A DNA stretch of 16,944 nucleotides from positions 35,791 to 52,734 of the forward strand of contig CALZJV010000043.1 in NCBI GenBank assembly GCA_945787595.1, written 5' to 3'. Position 1 is the first letter of the stretch. Every line of letters starts with the position of its first letter. Positions 7,390-14,381 of the stretch are shown here, piece after piece. The position numbers and the translations under genes were made by a program. The notes beneath the pieces are model-generated. The model had not been told where the DNA came from, did not search any database, and saw nothing but the letters and a program-made list of their open reading frames with translations. The stretch comes from an uncultured Desulfobacterales bacterium (GTDB taxonomy: Bacteria; Desulfobacterota; Desulfobacteria; Desulfobacterales; JAFDCJ01).

Positions 7390-7427
7390 CTTCAATGGAC
7401 GAATATAGCAATGCTCGACCATTGAAG
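7390..7427. repeat. Perfect 9-bp dyad in the rpoN leader
   Basis: CTTCAATGG at 7390-7398 and its exact complement CCATTGAAG at 7419-7427, separated by 20 bases. It lies downstream of the -24/-12 promoter and so could be an RNA stem in the rpoN leader or a protein-binding dyad. There is no U-run after it, so it is not a standard terminator. Confidence 0.5.
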
Positions 7428-7516
7428 TCACGCGACATATATACCCTGAAACTAACATAATCGTTTAATTAGAGTCCCTTTTGAAAAACACATAAGAAAC
7501 AACACCTACGGATAAT

Positions 7517-8950
7517 ATGGCACTTGAACTGCGACAACAACTCAAACTGACTCAGCAACTAATTATGACGCCGCAACTGCAGATGGCGATTAAGCTATTG
7601 CAGTTATCCAGGCTGGAGCTCATGGATACGATTCAAACGGAACTGGAGGAAAATCCGGCCTTGGAGGAAGTACCGGAAGGCACCCTCACCGAGCAATCGA
7701 CCGAACAAGCGGAGGCCAGCACCGACGAAAGCTCTGAGGTCAAAGAAGTTACCATTGAAGAAAAAATCCAGGAGGATATTGATTGGAGCAACTATCTTGA
7801 CGAGTATAATACTCCCGGACGGGTTCATCATGAATCGGAAGACAGGGACACACCGAGGTTTGAATCCTTTATCGCCAGCAATGAATCATTAAATGATCAT
7901 TTGCTGTGGCAATTGCTAATGACCAAACCGGATAAGGAAGAAGAGAGGATCGGCAGCCTTATTATCGGTAATCTGAATAAGGATGGCTACCTGGATGTTT
8001 CGGTTGAAGAAATTGCGATTACGAGCGGCTCGACGCCTGAAAAGATCGAGGAAATTCTATCAATTCTTCAGACCTTTGATCCCATCGGGGTTTGCGCCCG
8101 GGATCTGAGCGAATGCCTGCTGATACAAGCAAAATTTCTGGGTCTGGATGACACCATAGTGATCGATATCATTACCAATCACCTATCCAATCTGGAAAAG
8201 AAAAATTACAAGGCTATCTGCAAAGCACTCAAAAAGAGCATGGATGAGGTTGTTTCAGCGATTAATGTCATCAAAAGTCTGGAACCCAAGCCCGGCAGAC
8301 AGTTCAGTGATGAAACACCTCAGTATATCAATCCGGATATTTACGTCTATAAACTTGAAAATGAATTCGTCATCATGCTCAATGACGACGGCATGCCGAA
8401 ATTGCGTGTAAATTCCTTTTACAAAAGCTCAATCTCGCGCGGCAAGAATATCTCCGGGGAGGCCGAGGACTACATCCAGGAGAAAATGAGATCTGCTGCC
8501 TGGCTGATCAAAAGCATCCATCAACGCCAAAAAACCATTTATAGGGTGATGCAGAGTATTTTGGGCTTTCAAAGGGAATTTTTTGACAAAGGCATTGCCT
8601 ATCTTAAGCCCATGGTGCTTAGAGACGTAGCCCAAGACATTCAAATGCATGAATCCACCATCAGCCGGGTTACAACCAACAAATATGCTTTTACCCCCCA
8701 AGGTATTTATGAGTTAAAATATTTTTTCAATAGCTCTATTAGACGGTCCCAGGGCGGGTCGATTGCTTCTGCCAGCGTTCAGGATAAAATCAGACAAATC
8801 ATTGCAGGTGAAAATCCGAAAAAACCTTACAGTGATGATAAGATTGCCCAGATCTTGAAAGAAGATCAGATTAACATCGCGCGCAGGACCGTTGCCAAAT
8901 ATCGTGAGATGTTGAAAGTATTGTCATCCAATAAACGCAAACAAATTTAG
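7517..8950 (+). CDS. rpoN: RNA polymerase sigma-54 factor
   Basis: 477 aa, full family length. The N-terminal glutamine-rich region I (LRQQLKLTQQLIMTPQLQMAIKLLQL) binds activators and core. An acidic region II spans about residues 50-100. The core-binding and helix-turn-helix region follows, with VAQDIQMHESTISRVTTNKYAFTPQG, and the RpoN box ARRTVAKYRE lies at 455-464 and reads the -24 element. It directs transcription of promoters that need bacterial enhancer-binding ATPases. It heads the rpoN-hpf-ptsN cluster and is preceded by a candidate -24/-12 promoter. The Shine-Dalgarno is weak (GGA 9 nt upstream). No lesions seen. Confidence 0.98.
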   Translation: MALELRQQLKLTQQLIMTPQLQMAIKLLQLSRLELMDTIQTELEENPALEEVPEGTLTEQSTEQAEASTDESSEVKEVTIEEKIQEDIDWSNYLDEYNTPGRVHHESEDRDTPRFESFIASNESLNDHLLWQLLMTKPDKEEERIGSLIIGNLNKDGYLDVSVEEIAITSGSTPEKIEEILSILQTFDPIGVCARDLSECLLIQAKFLGLDDTIVIDIITNHLSNLEKKNYKAICKALKKSMDEVVSAINVIKSLEPKPGRQFSDETPQYINPDIYVYKLENEFVIMLNDDGMPKLRVNSFYKSSISRGKNISGEAEDYIQEKMRSAAWLIKSIHQRQKTIYRVMQSILGFQREFFDKGIAYLKPMVLRDVAQDIQMHESTISRVTTNKYAFTPQGIYELKYFFNSSIRRSQGGSIASASVQDKIRQIIAGENPKKPYSDDKIAQILKEDQINIARRTVAKYREMLKVLSSNKRKQI

Positions 8951-8964
8951 GGAGAGCATAGAAT

Positions 8965-9498
8965 ATGCAAACATCCGTCACCTTCAAAAATCTTGACCCT
9001 TCTGAACATTTGAAAGCATATGTAAGTGACAAACTGGATCGCTTCGACAAATTTCTTGACAATCCGGCCGAAGCCAATGTCGTCCTTGCTGTCGAAAAAT
9101 TTCGACACATCGCTGAAATCAACATCGCCGGAGATAAGCTTAGTATAAATGGTAAAGAAGAAACCATTGACATGTATTCCGCCATCGACATGACCTTGGA
9201 TAAGCTTGAAAAACAAATAAAAAAAAGTAAAGAAAAAATAAGAGAACGTCGATCTGCAGCTAAAAATCGCAGTCGGTCCATTCTTGAGGAGGCAGAGAAT
9301 CTGCCGGAAGATGAAACTGAAAGGCAGGTAAAAGTTAGAAATATAGAGTATAAACCCATGGATGTTGAGGAAGCTGTATTGCAGATGGATTTGATTGAGG
9401 ACAATTTCCTGGTGTTCACCAATGCAAGGTCCGATCAGATCAATGTGCTGTATCGACGCAAAGATGGTCACTATGGCTTGATTCAGCCCAGTTCATGA
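8965..9498 (+). CDS. hpf: Ribosome hibernation-promoting factor, long form
   Basis: 177 aa. The N-terminal HPF/RaiA domain (1-95, beta-alpha-beta with LDPSEHLKAYVSDKLDRFDKF) binds in the decoding region of the 30S subunit. A charged linker (about 95-120) leads to the C-terminal dimerisation domain, with KPMDVEEAVLQMDL and INVLYRRKDGHYGLI, which allows 100S ribosome dimers to form in the long-type proteins. It starts 14 nt after rpoN with GGGAG 10 nt upstream. hpf next to rpoN and ptsN is standard in Proteobacteria. Confidence 0.95.
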   Translation: MQTSVTFKNLDPSEHLKAYVSDKLDRFDKFLDNPAEANVVLAVEKFRHIAEINIAGDKLSINGKEETIDMYSAIDMTLDKLEKQIKKSKEKIRERRSAAKNRSRSILEEAENLPEDETERQVKVRNIEYKPMDVEEAVLQMDLIEDNFLVFTNARSDQINVLYRRKDGHYGLIQPSS

Positions 9499-9559
9499 TT
9501 ATAGTTAGCGCTTGATCAATTAGTATTTCATGTGCGGACCGCCGTATGGTATTGATAAT

Positions 9560-10018
9560 ATGAAAATTTGCGACGTTTTAACTATAAATTCAATTTTGCC
9601 CGATTTAAGAGCCCGGAACAAAAAAGGAATCCTGGAAGAACTCGTGGTTCCGGTGGCTGAAATTACCGGTGTCAGCCAGAAGGATCTGGCCAAAGTCCTC
9701 ATGGAAAGAGAACGGCTCGGAAGCACCGGCATTGGCGGCGGGATCGGTATTCCCCACGGAAAGATGAAAAATCTCGAATCACTTGTTCTTGGATTCGGCC
9801 TGAGTCGAAAAGGTGTCGATTTTGAATCCCTGGATGGCCAGCCGACCCACATCTTTTTTCTCCTGGTCACGCCGGAAAACTCCACCGGTCTTCACCTGAA
9901 GCTATTGGCCCGAATTTCACGAATCCTAAAAAATGACCCGTTCAAAAGCAGGCTGATGGATGCTGCTGACAGCGACGAAATATTAGGTATTATCAAAGAG
10001 GAGGATGAAGAATTTTAG
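9560..10018 (+). CDS. ptsN: Nitrogen-PTS EIIA protein (PtsN)
   Basis: 152 aa, a PTS EIIA type-2 (fructose/nitrogen) domain. The phosphorylated histidine is H66 in [25 protein letters not shown] and the FFLLVTPEN segment are typical. As phosphocarrier of the regulatory nitrogen PTS it probably controls other proteins and does not transport sugar. I chose ATG 9560 (MKICDVL) because the family starts there. ATG 9530 is in frame and adds ten residues of low plausibility. Neither has a clear ribosome-binding site. The phosphodonor genes for NPr/HPr and EI are not in the window. Confidence 0.92.
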   Translation: MKICDVLTINSILPDLRARNKKGILEELVVPVAEITGVSQKDLAKVLMERERLGSTGIGGGIGIPHGKMKNLESLVLGFGLSRKGVDFESLDGQPTHIFFLLVTPENSTGLHLKLLARISRILKNDPFKSRLMDAADSDEILGIIKEEDEEF

Positions 10019-10163
10019 CCGTATAGTCTTCCGGATAAATTTATTGGACTGCGTTATCAGTCGCCCCCCTTCAACAACTTACTATTTGTACCCCTTACTC
10101 AGGGGGGCCCCTTCTAATCCTTGCCAAAAACATTATCTAAAGGCCTGGATATCTAGATCTAAA
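10019..10163. repeat. Structured insert between ptsN and rapZ
   Basis: 145 bp without a gene in what is normally a tightly spaced cluster. It contains a small hairpin GACTG/CAGTC (10047-10051 and 10058-10062, 6-nt loop), followed directly by a perfect stem GCCCCCC (10063-10069) / GGGGGGC (10102-10108) with a 32-nt loop. No U-tract follows, so a terminator is not convincing. It may be a dispersed repeat unit. That would need a genome search. Confidence 0.45.
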
Positions 10164-10897
10164 GTGAAAAATATATCCATTATTATAATTACAGGACTTT
10201 CAGGCTCTGGAAAGAGCACAGCCATGGCTGCGCTGGAGGATGCCGGATTCTACTGCATTGACAATATGCCGGTGGATCTTCTGCCGAAATTTCTGGAAAT
10301 GCCGATGGAACCCGATTCTGAAATCACCGGAATCGCCCTGGTAATGGATTTGCGGGAGAAAAGCTTTCTCGCCAAATACAGTGCGGTATTCAATAAGCTT
10401 AAACAAAAAGGATATCATTTCGAGATTCTCTTTCTTGGGTAATCAACACCTCCAAGTTCAATGTTCATGAGCTCAAATCCAAGATTCTCGATATCGCCCA
10501 AAGAAGTAAAGAACTTGTTCCGATGCAGATCAATGTTCTCTCTTTCGGTTTTAAGCACGGGGTCCCTAATGATGCCGACTTGATCATGGATGTGCGGTTT
10601 CTAGTAAACCCATATTTTATTCCGGACTTAAAAGATCTTGATGGAGAAACAAAAGAGGTCAGGGATTTTGTCCTCAATCATGATCAAACTCATGATTTTC
10701 TTAAGAGATATCAGGATCTGCTTGACTATTTAATCCCGCTGTACGAAAAAGAGGGAAAGGCCTATTTAACCATTGCACTCGGATGTACCGGTGGTCGGCA
10801 TCGATCCGTAACCATTGCCAGGACCATATACGAACATATTCGTGCCATGGGAAAAACAGTGGGACTTAATCACCGCGACCGAACCCAGCCTGTATAG
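10164..10897 (+). pseudogene. rapZ: RapZ-family nucleotide-binding protein, broken by internal deletion and frameshift
   Basis: The N-terminal part starts at GTG 10164 and has the P-loop GLSGSGKST (residues 11-19), [17 protein letters not shown] and VMDLREKS, then ends at FEILFLG and a stop at 10440-10442. The rest continues in another frame from 10439 ([13 protein letters not shown]) through SFGFKHGVPNDADLIMDVRFLVNP and CTGGRHRSVTIA to 10897. Compared with the E. coli protein, about 47 residues are missing between LFL(D/E)A and the (V/I)xDTS segment, including the RRxSxTRRxHPL motif. A loss of about 142 bp fits both the missing length and the frame change. The C-terminal RNA-binding half could be translated from ATG 10523, but only a weak AAAGAAG lies nearby. 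In other bacteria RapZ guides small-RNA decay controlling GlmS. Confidence 0.85.
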
Positions 10898-10952
10898 ATC
10901 AGAGATATCCCAACAATCCAATAACAAGCAAAATAAGAGAAAATGGTGATTT

Positions 10953-11344
10953 ATGATCGGTATTGTTATTGTAACACATTGCCAGCTCGGAGAGGCGTTG
11001 ATAGGGGCGGCTGAGTTTATTATCGGCCACCGACCCGAATCTTGAATGAAAACGCAGAAAAATTACGCAACAAAATTTCCCAAGGAATAAAAAATGTTAA
11101 AGGGCAGGACGGCGTCCTTATTCTGACGGATATGTTCGGGGGTACCCCCTCCAACTTAAGTTATTCATTTCTCGAGGAAGGTCGCATTGAGGTATTATCC
11201 GGTGTCAACCTCCCGATTTTGATCCAGGCTGCCAGTATGCGCAAAAAAATGAAACTCGATGAATTTGTGTCAAACCTGGAATCCTTCGGCAAAAAGAGTA
11301 TATCCCTGGCCAGCGGAATCTTGAAGGGCAACAAGCGGAGCTAA
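10953..11344 (+). pseudogene. Mannose-family PTS EIIA, frameshifted near residue 30
   Basis: The first 30 codons (10953-11045, ATG start) encode the EIIA(Man) N-terminus MIGIVIVTH with the phosphorylatable H9, through LIGAAEFIIGHRPES, then stop with TGA at 11043-11045. The remainder runs in a second frame from about 11042, with ENAEKLRNKI, GVLILTDMFGGTPSNLS, VLSGVNLPILIQA and a normal C-terminus at 11344. Compared with E. coli ManX-type EIIA, roughly 6-8 residues of the beta-strand after LLGxxE are missing at the junction, consistent with a deletion of about 19-22 bp. A TTG at 11042 could start the C-terminal part, but it would lack the histidine. The glycine usual after the histidine is Cys here (THC). 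Its place after rapZ is conserved in deltaproteobacteria. Confidence 0.82.
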
Positions 11345-11347
11345 ACC

Positions 11348-11857
11348 GTGAACTGGTGGCGGATCGCGACCATAAATAGGATCGACCTTGATCCGATCCT
11401 ATCGATTGAGCAGCTCTCATTTCAATGGCCTTGGGGCCGAGTTTCTTTCGAGGACGAGCTGTCCAGTCAAAACGCCAGCAGTTATGCGGTCAGATCAGCC
11501 CAGGCGGACAAAGAATCGCAGATAGTTGCATATGCGTTTTTACGTCGGGTGGCGGATGAACTGCACATTTTAAAAATCGCTGTAACTCCAGCCCTGCGAG
11601 GCCTTGGGATTGCCACCTGGTTTCTTAACCGATGCTTCACCATTGGCAACCAGCAGGGAGCGAACTCAGTTTATCTTGAAGTACGCCCCTCAAACATCGC
11701 GGCGATCAAACTCTATGAAAAGCTCGGCTTTAATGAGGTCGGACGTCGCCCTAATTATTATGCCGATTCAAAGGAAGACGCATTGCTGATGATGAAAAAA
11801 CTGGCAAAAGCGCTGCCAACCGCTAAGGATTTAGAAGTCGCAGAGATTTTTACTTAA
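11348..11857 (+). CDS. rimI: Ribosomal protein S18 alanine N-acetyltransferase (RimI-type GNAT)
   Basis: 169 aa, GNAT fold. Motif A carries the acetyl-CoA pyrophosphate loop RGLGIA within LKIAVTPALRGLGIATWFL. The RimI-typical region YLEVRPSNIAAIKLYEKLGFNEVGRRPNYYADSKEDALLM follows, and WPWGRVSFEDEL is the usual N-terminal substrate segment. It acetylates the N-terminal alanine of S18 in E. coli. Related family members act on other N-termini, so the substrate is inferred. GTG start, 3 nt after the EIIA stop, with GGAG about 9 nt upstream. Intact. Confidence 0.9.
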   Translation: MNWWRIATINRIDLDPILSIEQLSFQWPWGRVSFEDELSSQNASSYAVRSAQADKESQIVAYAFLRRVADELHILKIAVTPALRGLGIATWFLNRCFTIGNQQGANSVYLEVRPSNIAAIKLYEKLGFNEVGRRPNYYADSKEDALLMMKKLAKALPTAKDLEVAEIFT

Positions 11858-11885
11858 AATTATCATAAAATATAAAGGAGGATAA

Positions 11886-12890
11886 ATGAGTATTAAACTA
11901 GGAATCAATGGTTTTGGTAGAATCGGACGGATGATATTGCGAGCATCTCTGAATCATTCCGATGTGGAGGTTGCGGCCATTAATGATCTGACCGATTCGA
12001 AAACAATGGCCTATTTATTGAAATATGACTCTGTCCACGGTCGGCTGGATAAAGATATCACAGCCACGGAAGACAGTATCGAGATCGACGGCAAATCTAT
12101 TGCAATCCGGTCCGTTAAAGACCCGGAAAATATCGGCTGGGGCGATCTAGGCGTGGACATTGTGGCCGAAAGCACCGGAATCTTTCGGGATCGAGAGAGG
12201 GCCGCCAAACATCTGACAGCCGGCGCCCGCAAAGTTATCATCTCCGCACCGGCCGGTGATCCGGATATCACGATTGTCATGGGGGTCAACTCCAACCAGT
12301 ATGATCCCCGTCAGCACCATATCATCTCCAACGCCTCGTGCACCACCAACTGTCTGGCGCCGGTCGCCAAAGTGCTGCTCGAAAATTTTGGTCTTCAGCA
12401 TGGGTTAATGACCACCATCCACTCTTATACGGGAGACCAGCGTTTGCTTGATTTTCCCCACAAAGACCTGCGCCGGGCCCGGGCTGCGGCACTTTCAATG
12501 ATACCCACCACCACGGGTGCCGCCAAAGCTGTGGCTCTGGTGCTTCCCGAGCTTTCTGGCAAGCTTAACGGCCTTGCCATCCGGGTGCCGACGCCCAATG
12601 TATCCCTCGTAGACCTGGTTGCAACGATTGACAAATCCGGTGTGAACGTTTCGGATGTAAACCAGGCCTTAAAGCAGGCATCCGAAGAATCCCTGTCCGG
12701 TATCCTGGGCTATAGTGATGCCCCCCTGGTCTCAATTGATTTTAACGGGTCATCCTTGTCCTCCATCGTGGATGCGCCCACCACCTACGTGGTCGACAAC
12801 CTGGTCAAAGTGCTTTCCTGGTATGACAATGAGGCCGGGTATTCCAATCGGATGGTGGATCTGGCGGCGATGGTAGGTGCAGAGCTGTAG
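11886..12890 (+). CDS. gap: Glyceraldehyde-3-phosphate dehydrogenase, type I
   Basis: 334 aa, full length. NAD-binding GINGFGRIGR at the N-terminus and AINDLTD with an Asp at the end of the second strand point to NAD rather than NADP. The catalytic Cys152 lies in SNASCTTNC and His179 in TTIHS. TGAAKAVALVLPEL, RVPTPNVSLVDL and the C-terminal SWYDNEAGYSNRMVDL are all present. It oxidises glyceraldehyde 3-phosphate to 1,3-bisphosphoglycerate in glycolysis or the reverse in gluconeogenesis. It has the strongest Shine-Dalgarno of the window (AAAGGAGG, 11874-11881). The next gene should be pgk in the common gap-pgk-tpiA order, but it is absent. Confidence 0.98.
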   Translation: MSIKLGINGFGRIGRMILRASLNHSDVEVAAINDLTDSKTMAYLLKYDSVHGRLDKDITATEDSIEIDGKSIAIRSVKDPENIGWGDLGVDIVAESTGIFRDRERAAKHLTAGARKVIISAPAGDPDITIVMGVNSNQYDPRQHHIISNASCTTNCLAPVAKVLLENFGLQHGLMTTIHSYTGDQRLLDFPHKDLRRARAAALSMIPTTTGAAKAVALVLPELSGKLNGLAIRVPTPNVSLVDLVATIDKSGVNVSDVNQALKQASEESLSGILGYSDAPLVSIDFNGSSLSSIVDAPTTYVVDNLVKVLSWYDNEAGYSNRMVDLAAMVGAEL

Positions 12891-12893
12891 AAA

Positions 12894-13063
12894 CAGAAGA
12901 CGGAAATCAGAGGTCAGAGGACAGAAAACGGAGGGCAGAAGATTAAAAATAAAAATAGGATGACATCTATTTTTCTTGCCTCTGAATGCTGATTTCTGTA
13001 ATCCGACCTCTGTCATCTGTGTTCTGCCATCTGTTCTCTGTCATCTGTTCTCTGTCATCTGAT
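12894..13063. repeat. Intergenic inverted 7-bp-word array, CAGATGA/CAGAGAA family
   Basis: Left arm 12894-12941 reads as seven 7-mers, most beginning CAG or CGG (CAGAAGA, CGGAAAT, CAGAGGT, CAGAGGA). Right arm 12988-13063 is inverted, with about eleven units (minus strand CAGATGA and CAGAGAA alternating, then CAGATGG, CAGAACA, CGGATTA). The spacer is about 46 bp. It occupies nearly the whole 191-bp gap between gap and tpiA, leaving only the tpiA Shine-Dalgarno free. It is the longest array in the window. Confidence 0.85.
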
Positions 13064-13081
13064 AATAAAGGAGATCGTAAA

Positions 13082-13801
13082 ATGGATAACCGTATTCCGC
13101 TAATAGCCGGAAACTGGAAGATGCATAAAACATCATCAGAAGCTGCTGAAACAGCCGGCCAGCTTGTCACACTGGTTGCAGACACCAAGGATGTCGATAT
13201 CATGATCGCACCAGTGTTCACCGCCCTTGATCCGGTTTCAAAAATTGTAAAGAACAGCAGGGTGGGACTGGGAGCCCAAAATTTGCACTGGGAAAAGGAG
13301 GGGGCTTATACCGGAGAAATATCCGCGGAAATGCTGGTATCTGCCGGATGTCAATATGTGATCATCGGCCATTCGGAGAGGCGTCAGTTTTTTGGTGAAA
13401 CCGATGAAACCGTTAACAAAAGAATCCGTGCAGCCATCAATGCTCAGTTGATTCCAATTTTTTGCGTGGGCGAAACGGAAGCCGAACGCGACGCCGACCA
13501 GACATTTTCTGTACTTGACAAACAAGTAAGAAAGGGGTTAGAAGGATATCTCGCAGATGATTTGGGTACCCTTGTGATTGCCTACGAACCGGTTTGGGCC
13601 ATCGGCACTGGAAAAACAGCCACCAGGGATCAGGCTCAGGAGGCCCATCAATATATCCGGTCTTTGGTTGAGACGGATTTCGGCGCCGCCCTTTCTAATG
13701 GCGTTAGAATCTTGTATGGGGGCAGCGTCAAACCGGATAATGTCGCTCAACTGATGCAAATGGATGCGGACTCTTTCAGCCGGATCATTAAATTTAAATA
13801 G
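13082..13801 (+). CDS. tpiA: Triosephosphate isomerase lacking the C-terminal phosphate-binding loop
   Basis: Interconverts dihydroxyacetone phosphate and glyceraldehyde 3-phosphate. Start ATG 13082 has AAGGAG 8 nt upstream, and an in-frame extension to 12986 runs into the repeat. Catalytic residues are all there: K13 in AGNWKMHK, H97 in IIGHSER, E169 in AYEPVWAIGTGK, and the lid loop. The protein is 239 aa against about 250 normally. After YGGSVKPDNVAQLM the sequence reads QMDADSFSRIIKF. The expected segment with DIDGALVGGASL is missing, an in-frame loss of about 13 residues (39 bp). That removes the loop-8 GG pair that binds the substrate phosphate and one beta-strand edge, so the product is probably inactive or poorly folded (inference). 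Confidence 0.93.
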   Translation: MDNRIPLIAGNWKMHKTSSEAAETAGQLVTLVADTKDVDIMIAPVFTALDPVSKIVKNSRVGLGAQNLHWEKEGAYTGEISAEMLVSAGCQYVIIGHSERRQFFGETDETVNKRIRAAINAQLIPIFCVGETEAERDADQTFSVLDKQVRKGLEGYLADDLGTLVIAYEPVWAIGTGKTATRDQAQEAHQYIRSLVETDFGAALSNGVRILYGGSVKPDNVAQLMQMDADSFSRIIKFK

Positions 13802-13809
13802 GGTTTTTA

Positions 13810-13937
13810 GGGACACAGATTATCGCAAATAAACACAGATAAATAATTCAGGGATTCAGGAATTCAGGCATTTAAAATCAGGTTTTTTCTTCTTTAAATT
13901 CCGCATTCCGCATTCCAAAATCCAAATTCAAAATTTT
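13810..13937. repeat. Intergenic short-word arrays before secG
   Basis: Three adjacent sub-arrays. ACACAGAT-type words are repeated twice (13810-13844). ATTCAGGG, ATTCAGGA and ATTCAGGC sit at an 8-bp period (13846-13872). The ATTCCGC-type 7-mers decay into TCCAAA/TTCAAA words (13898-13937), whose complement reads GCGGAAT, GCGGAAT, TTGGAAT. It fills the tpiA-secG gap. The arms do not form one clear inverted pair. Confidence 0.65.
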
Positions 13938-13952
13938 TAAGAAAAATTTATT

Positions 13953-14255
13953 ATGTCGATATTACTTCTCATCATCCATATTGTCGTAAGTATTGCGCTG
14001 ATCATGATCGTCTTGCTCCAAACAGGAAAAGGGGCAGATATGGGAGCAGCCTTCGGTGGCGGTTCCAGCCAGACCCTGTTCGGCAGCACCGGAGCGTCTA
14101 CATTTTTAAGCAAAGCCACAACCGCGGCAGCCATTATTTTCATGGTCACATCACTTGGGCTTGCTTACCTGTCCAGTCATCGCACCGGGGAATCGGTCGT
14201 GACCGGCACACCGGCGCCCGTCTGTCCAGTCATCGCACCGGGGAATCGGTCGTGA
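13953..14255 (+). CDS. secG: Protein-export translocase subunit SecG, C-terminal frame altered
   Basis: Small auxiliary subunit of the SecYEG channel. Two membrane helices (about residues 2-24 and 54-74) flank the conserved LLQTGKGADMGAAFGGGSSQTLFGSTGASTF segment. As read, the protein has 100 aa and ends CPVIAPGNRS. A perfect 53-bp tandem duplication shifts the frame after residue 90. With one copy removed, the frame continues to a stop at 14345-14347, giving a 113-aa protein with a Pro/Ala-rich tail (SQAVPDAAPPPATGSGDAKPAE). The core helices are not affected, so SecG may still work. Its location before a tRNA-Leu is common in deltaproteobacteria. Confidence 0.93.
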   Translation: MSILLLIIHIVVSIALIMIVLLQTGKGADMGAAFGGGSSQTLFGSTGASTFLSKATTAAAIIFMVTSLGLAYLSSHRTGESVVTGTPAPVCPVIAPGNRS

Positions 14256-14275
14256 CCGGCACACCGGCGCCCGTC
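14170..14275. repeat. Perfect 53-bp tandem duplication inside secG
   Basis: Copy 1 is 14170-14222 and copy 2 is 14223-14275. Both begin TGTCCAGTCATCGC and end GGCGCCCGTC, with no mismatch. 53 is not a multiple of 3, so the second copy is read out of frame. Identity suggests a very recent event or an assembly artefact. Confidence 0.95.
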
Positions 14276-14381
14276 GAGAGTCAGGCGGTACCCGATGCAG
14301 CCCCACCGCCGGCAACCGGAAGCGGTGATGCCAAACCGGCAGAGTAGAAACTATCCGGCTATTCGTACATTTTTAAAACGT

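Larger units (their letters stand above)
7031..7516. other. 486-bp gene-free gap where lptA/lptB would be expected
   Basis: No ORF with recognisable LptA or LptB residues (no Walker A/B) was found on either strand. The stretch holds a 9-bp-period inverted repeat (7086-7171), a consensus -24/-12 promoter (7308-7323) and a perfect 9-bp dyad (7390-7427). The rest is AT-rich with scattered stops. Confidence 0.7.

Noticed and set aside
8871..9471. Two long minus-strand frames opposite hpf
   Set aside because: Shadow frames of a clear hpf gene, with no recognisable domains.
10005..10163. Upstream start for rapZ overlapping ptsN
   Set aside because: Translates the hairpin insert. RapZ proteins start just before the P-loop, so GTG 10164 is better.
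12894..13063. CRISPR array
   Set aside because: Units are 7 bp, degenerate, without spacers, and in inverted arms.
12986..13081. Longer N-terminus for tpiA
   Set aside because: It translates the heptamer array, and ATG 13082 has a strong Shine-Dalgarno.
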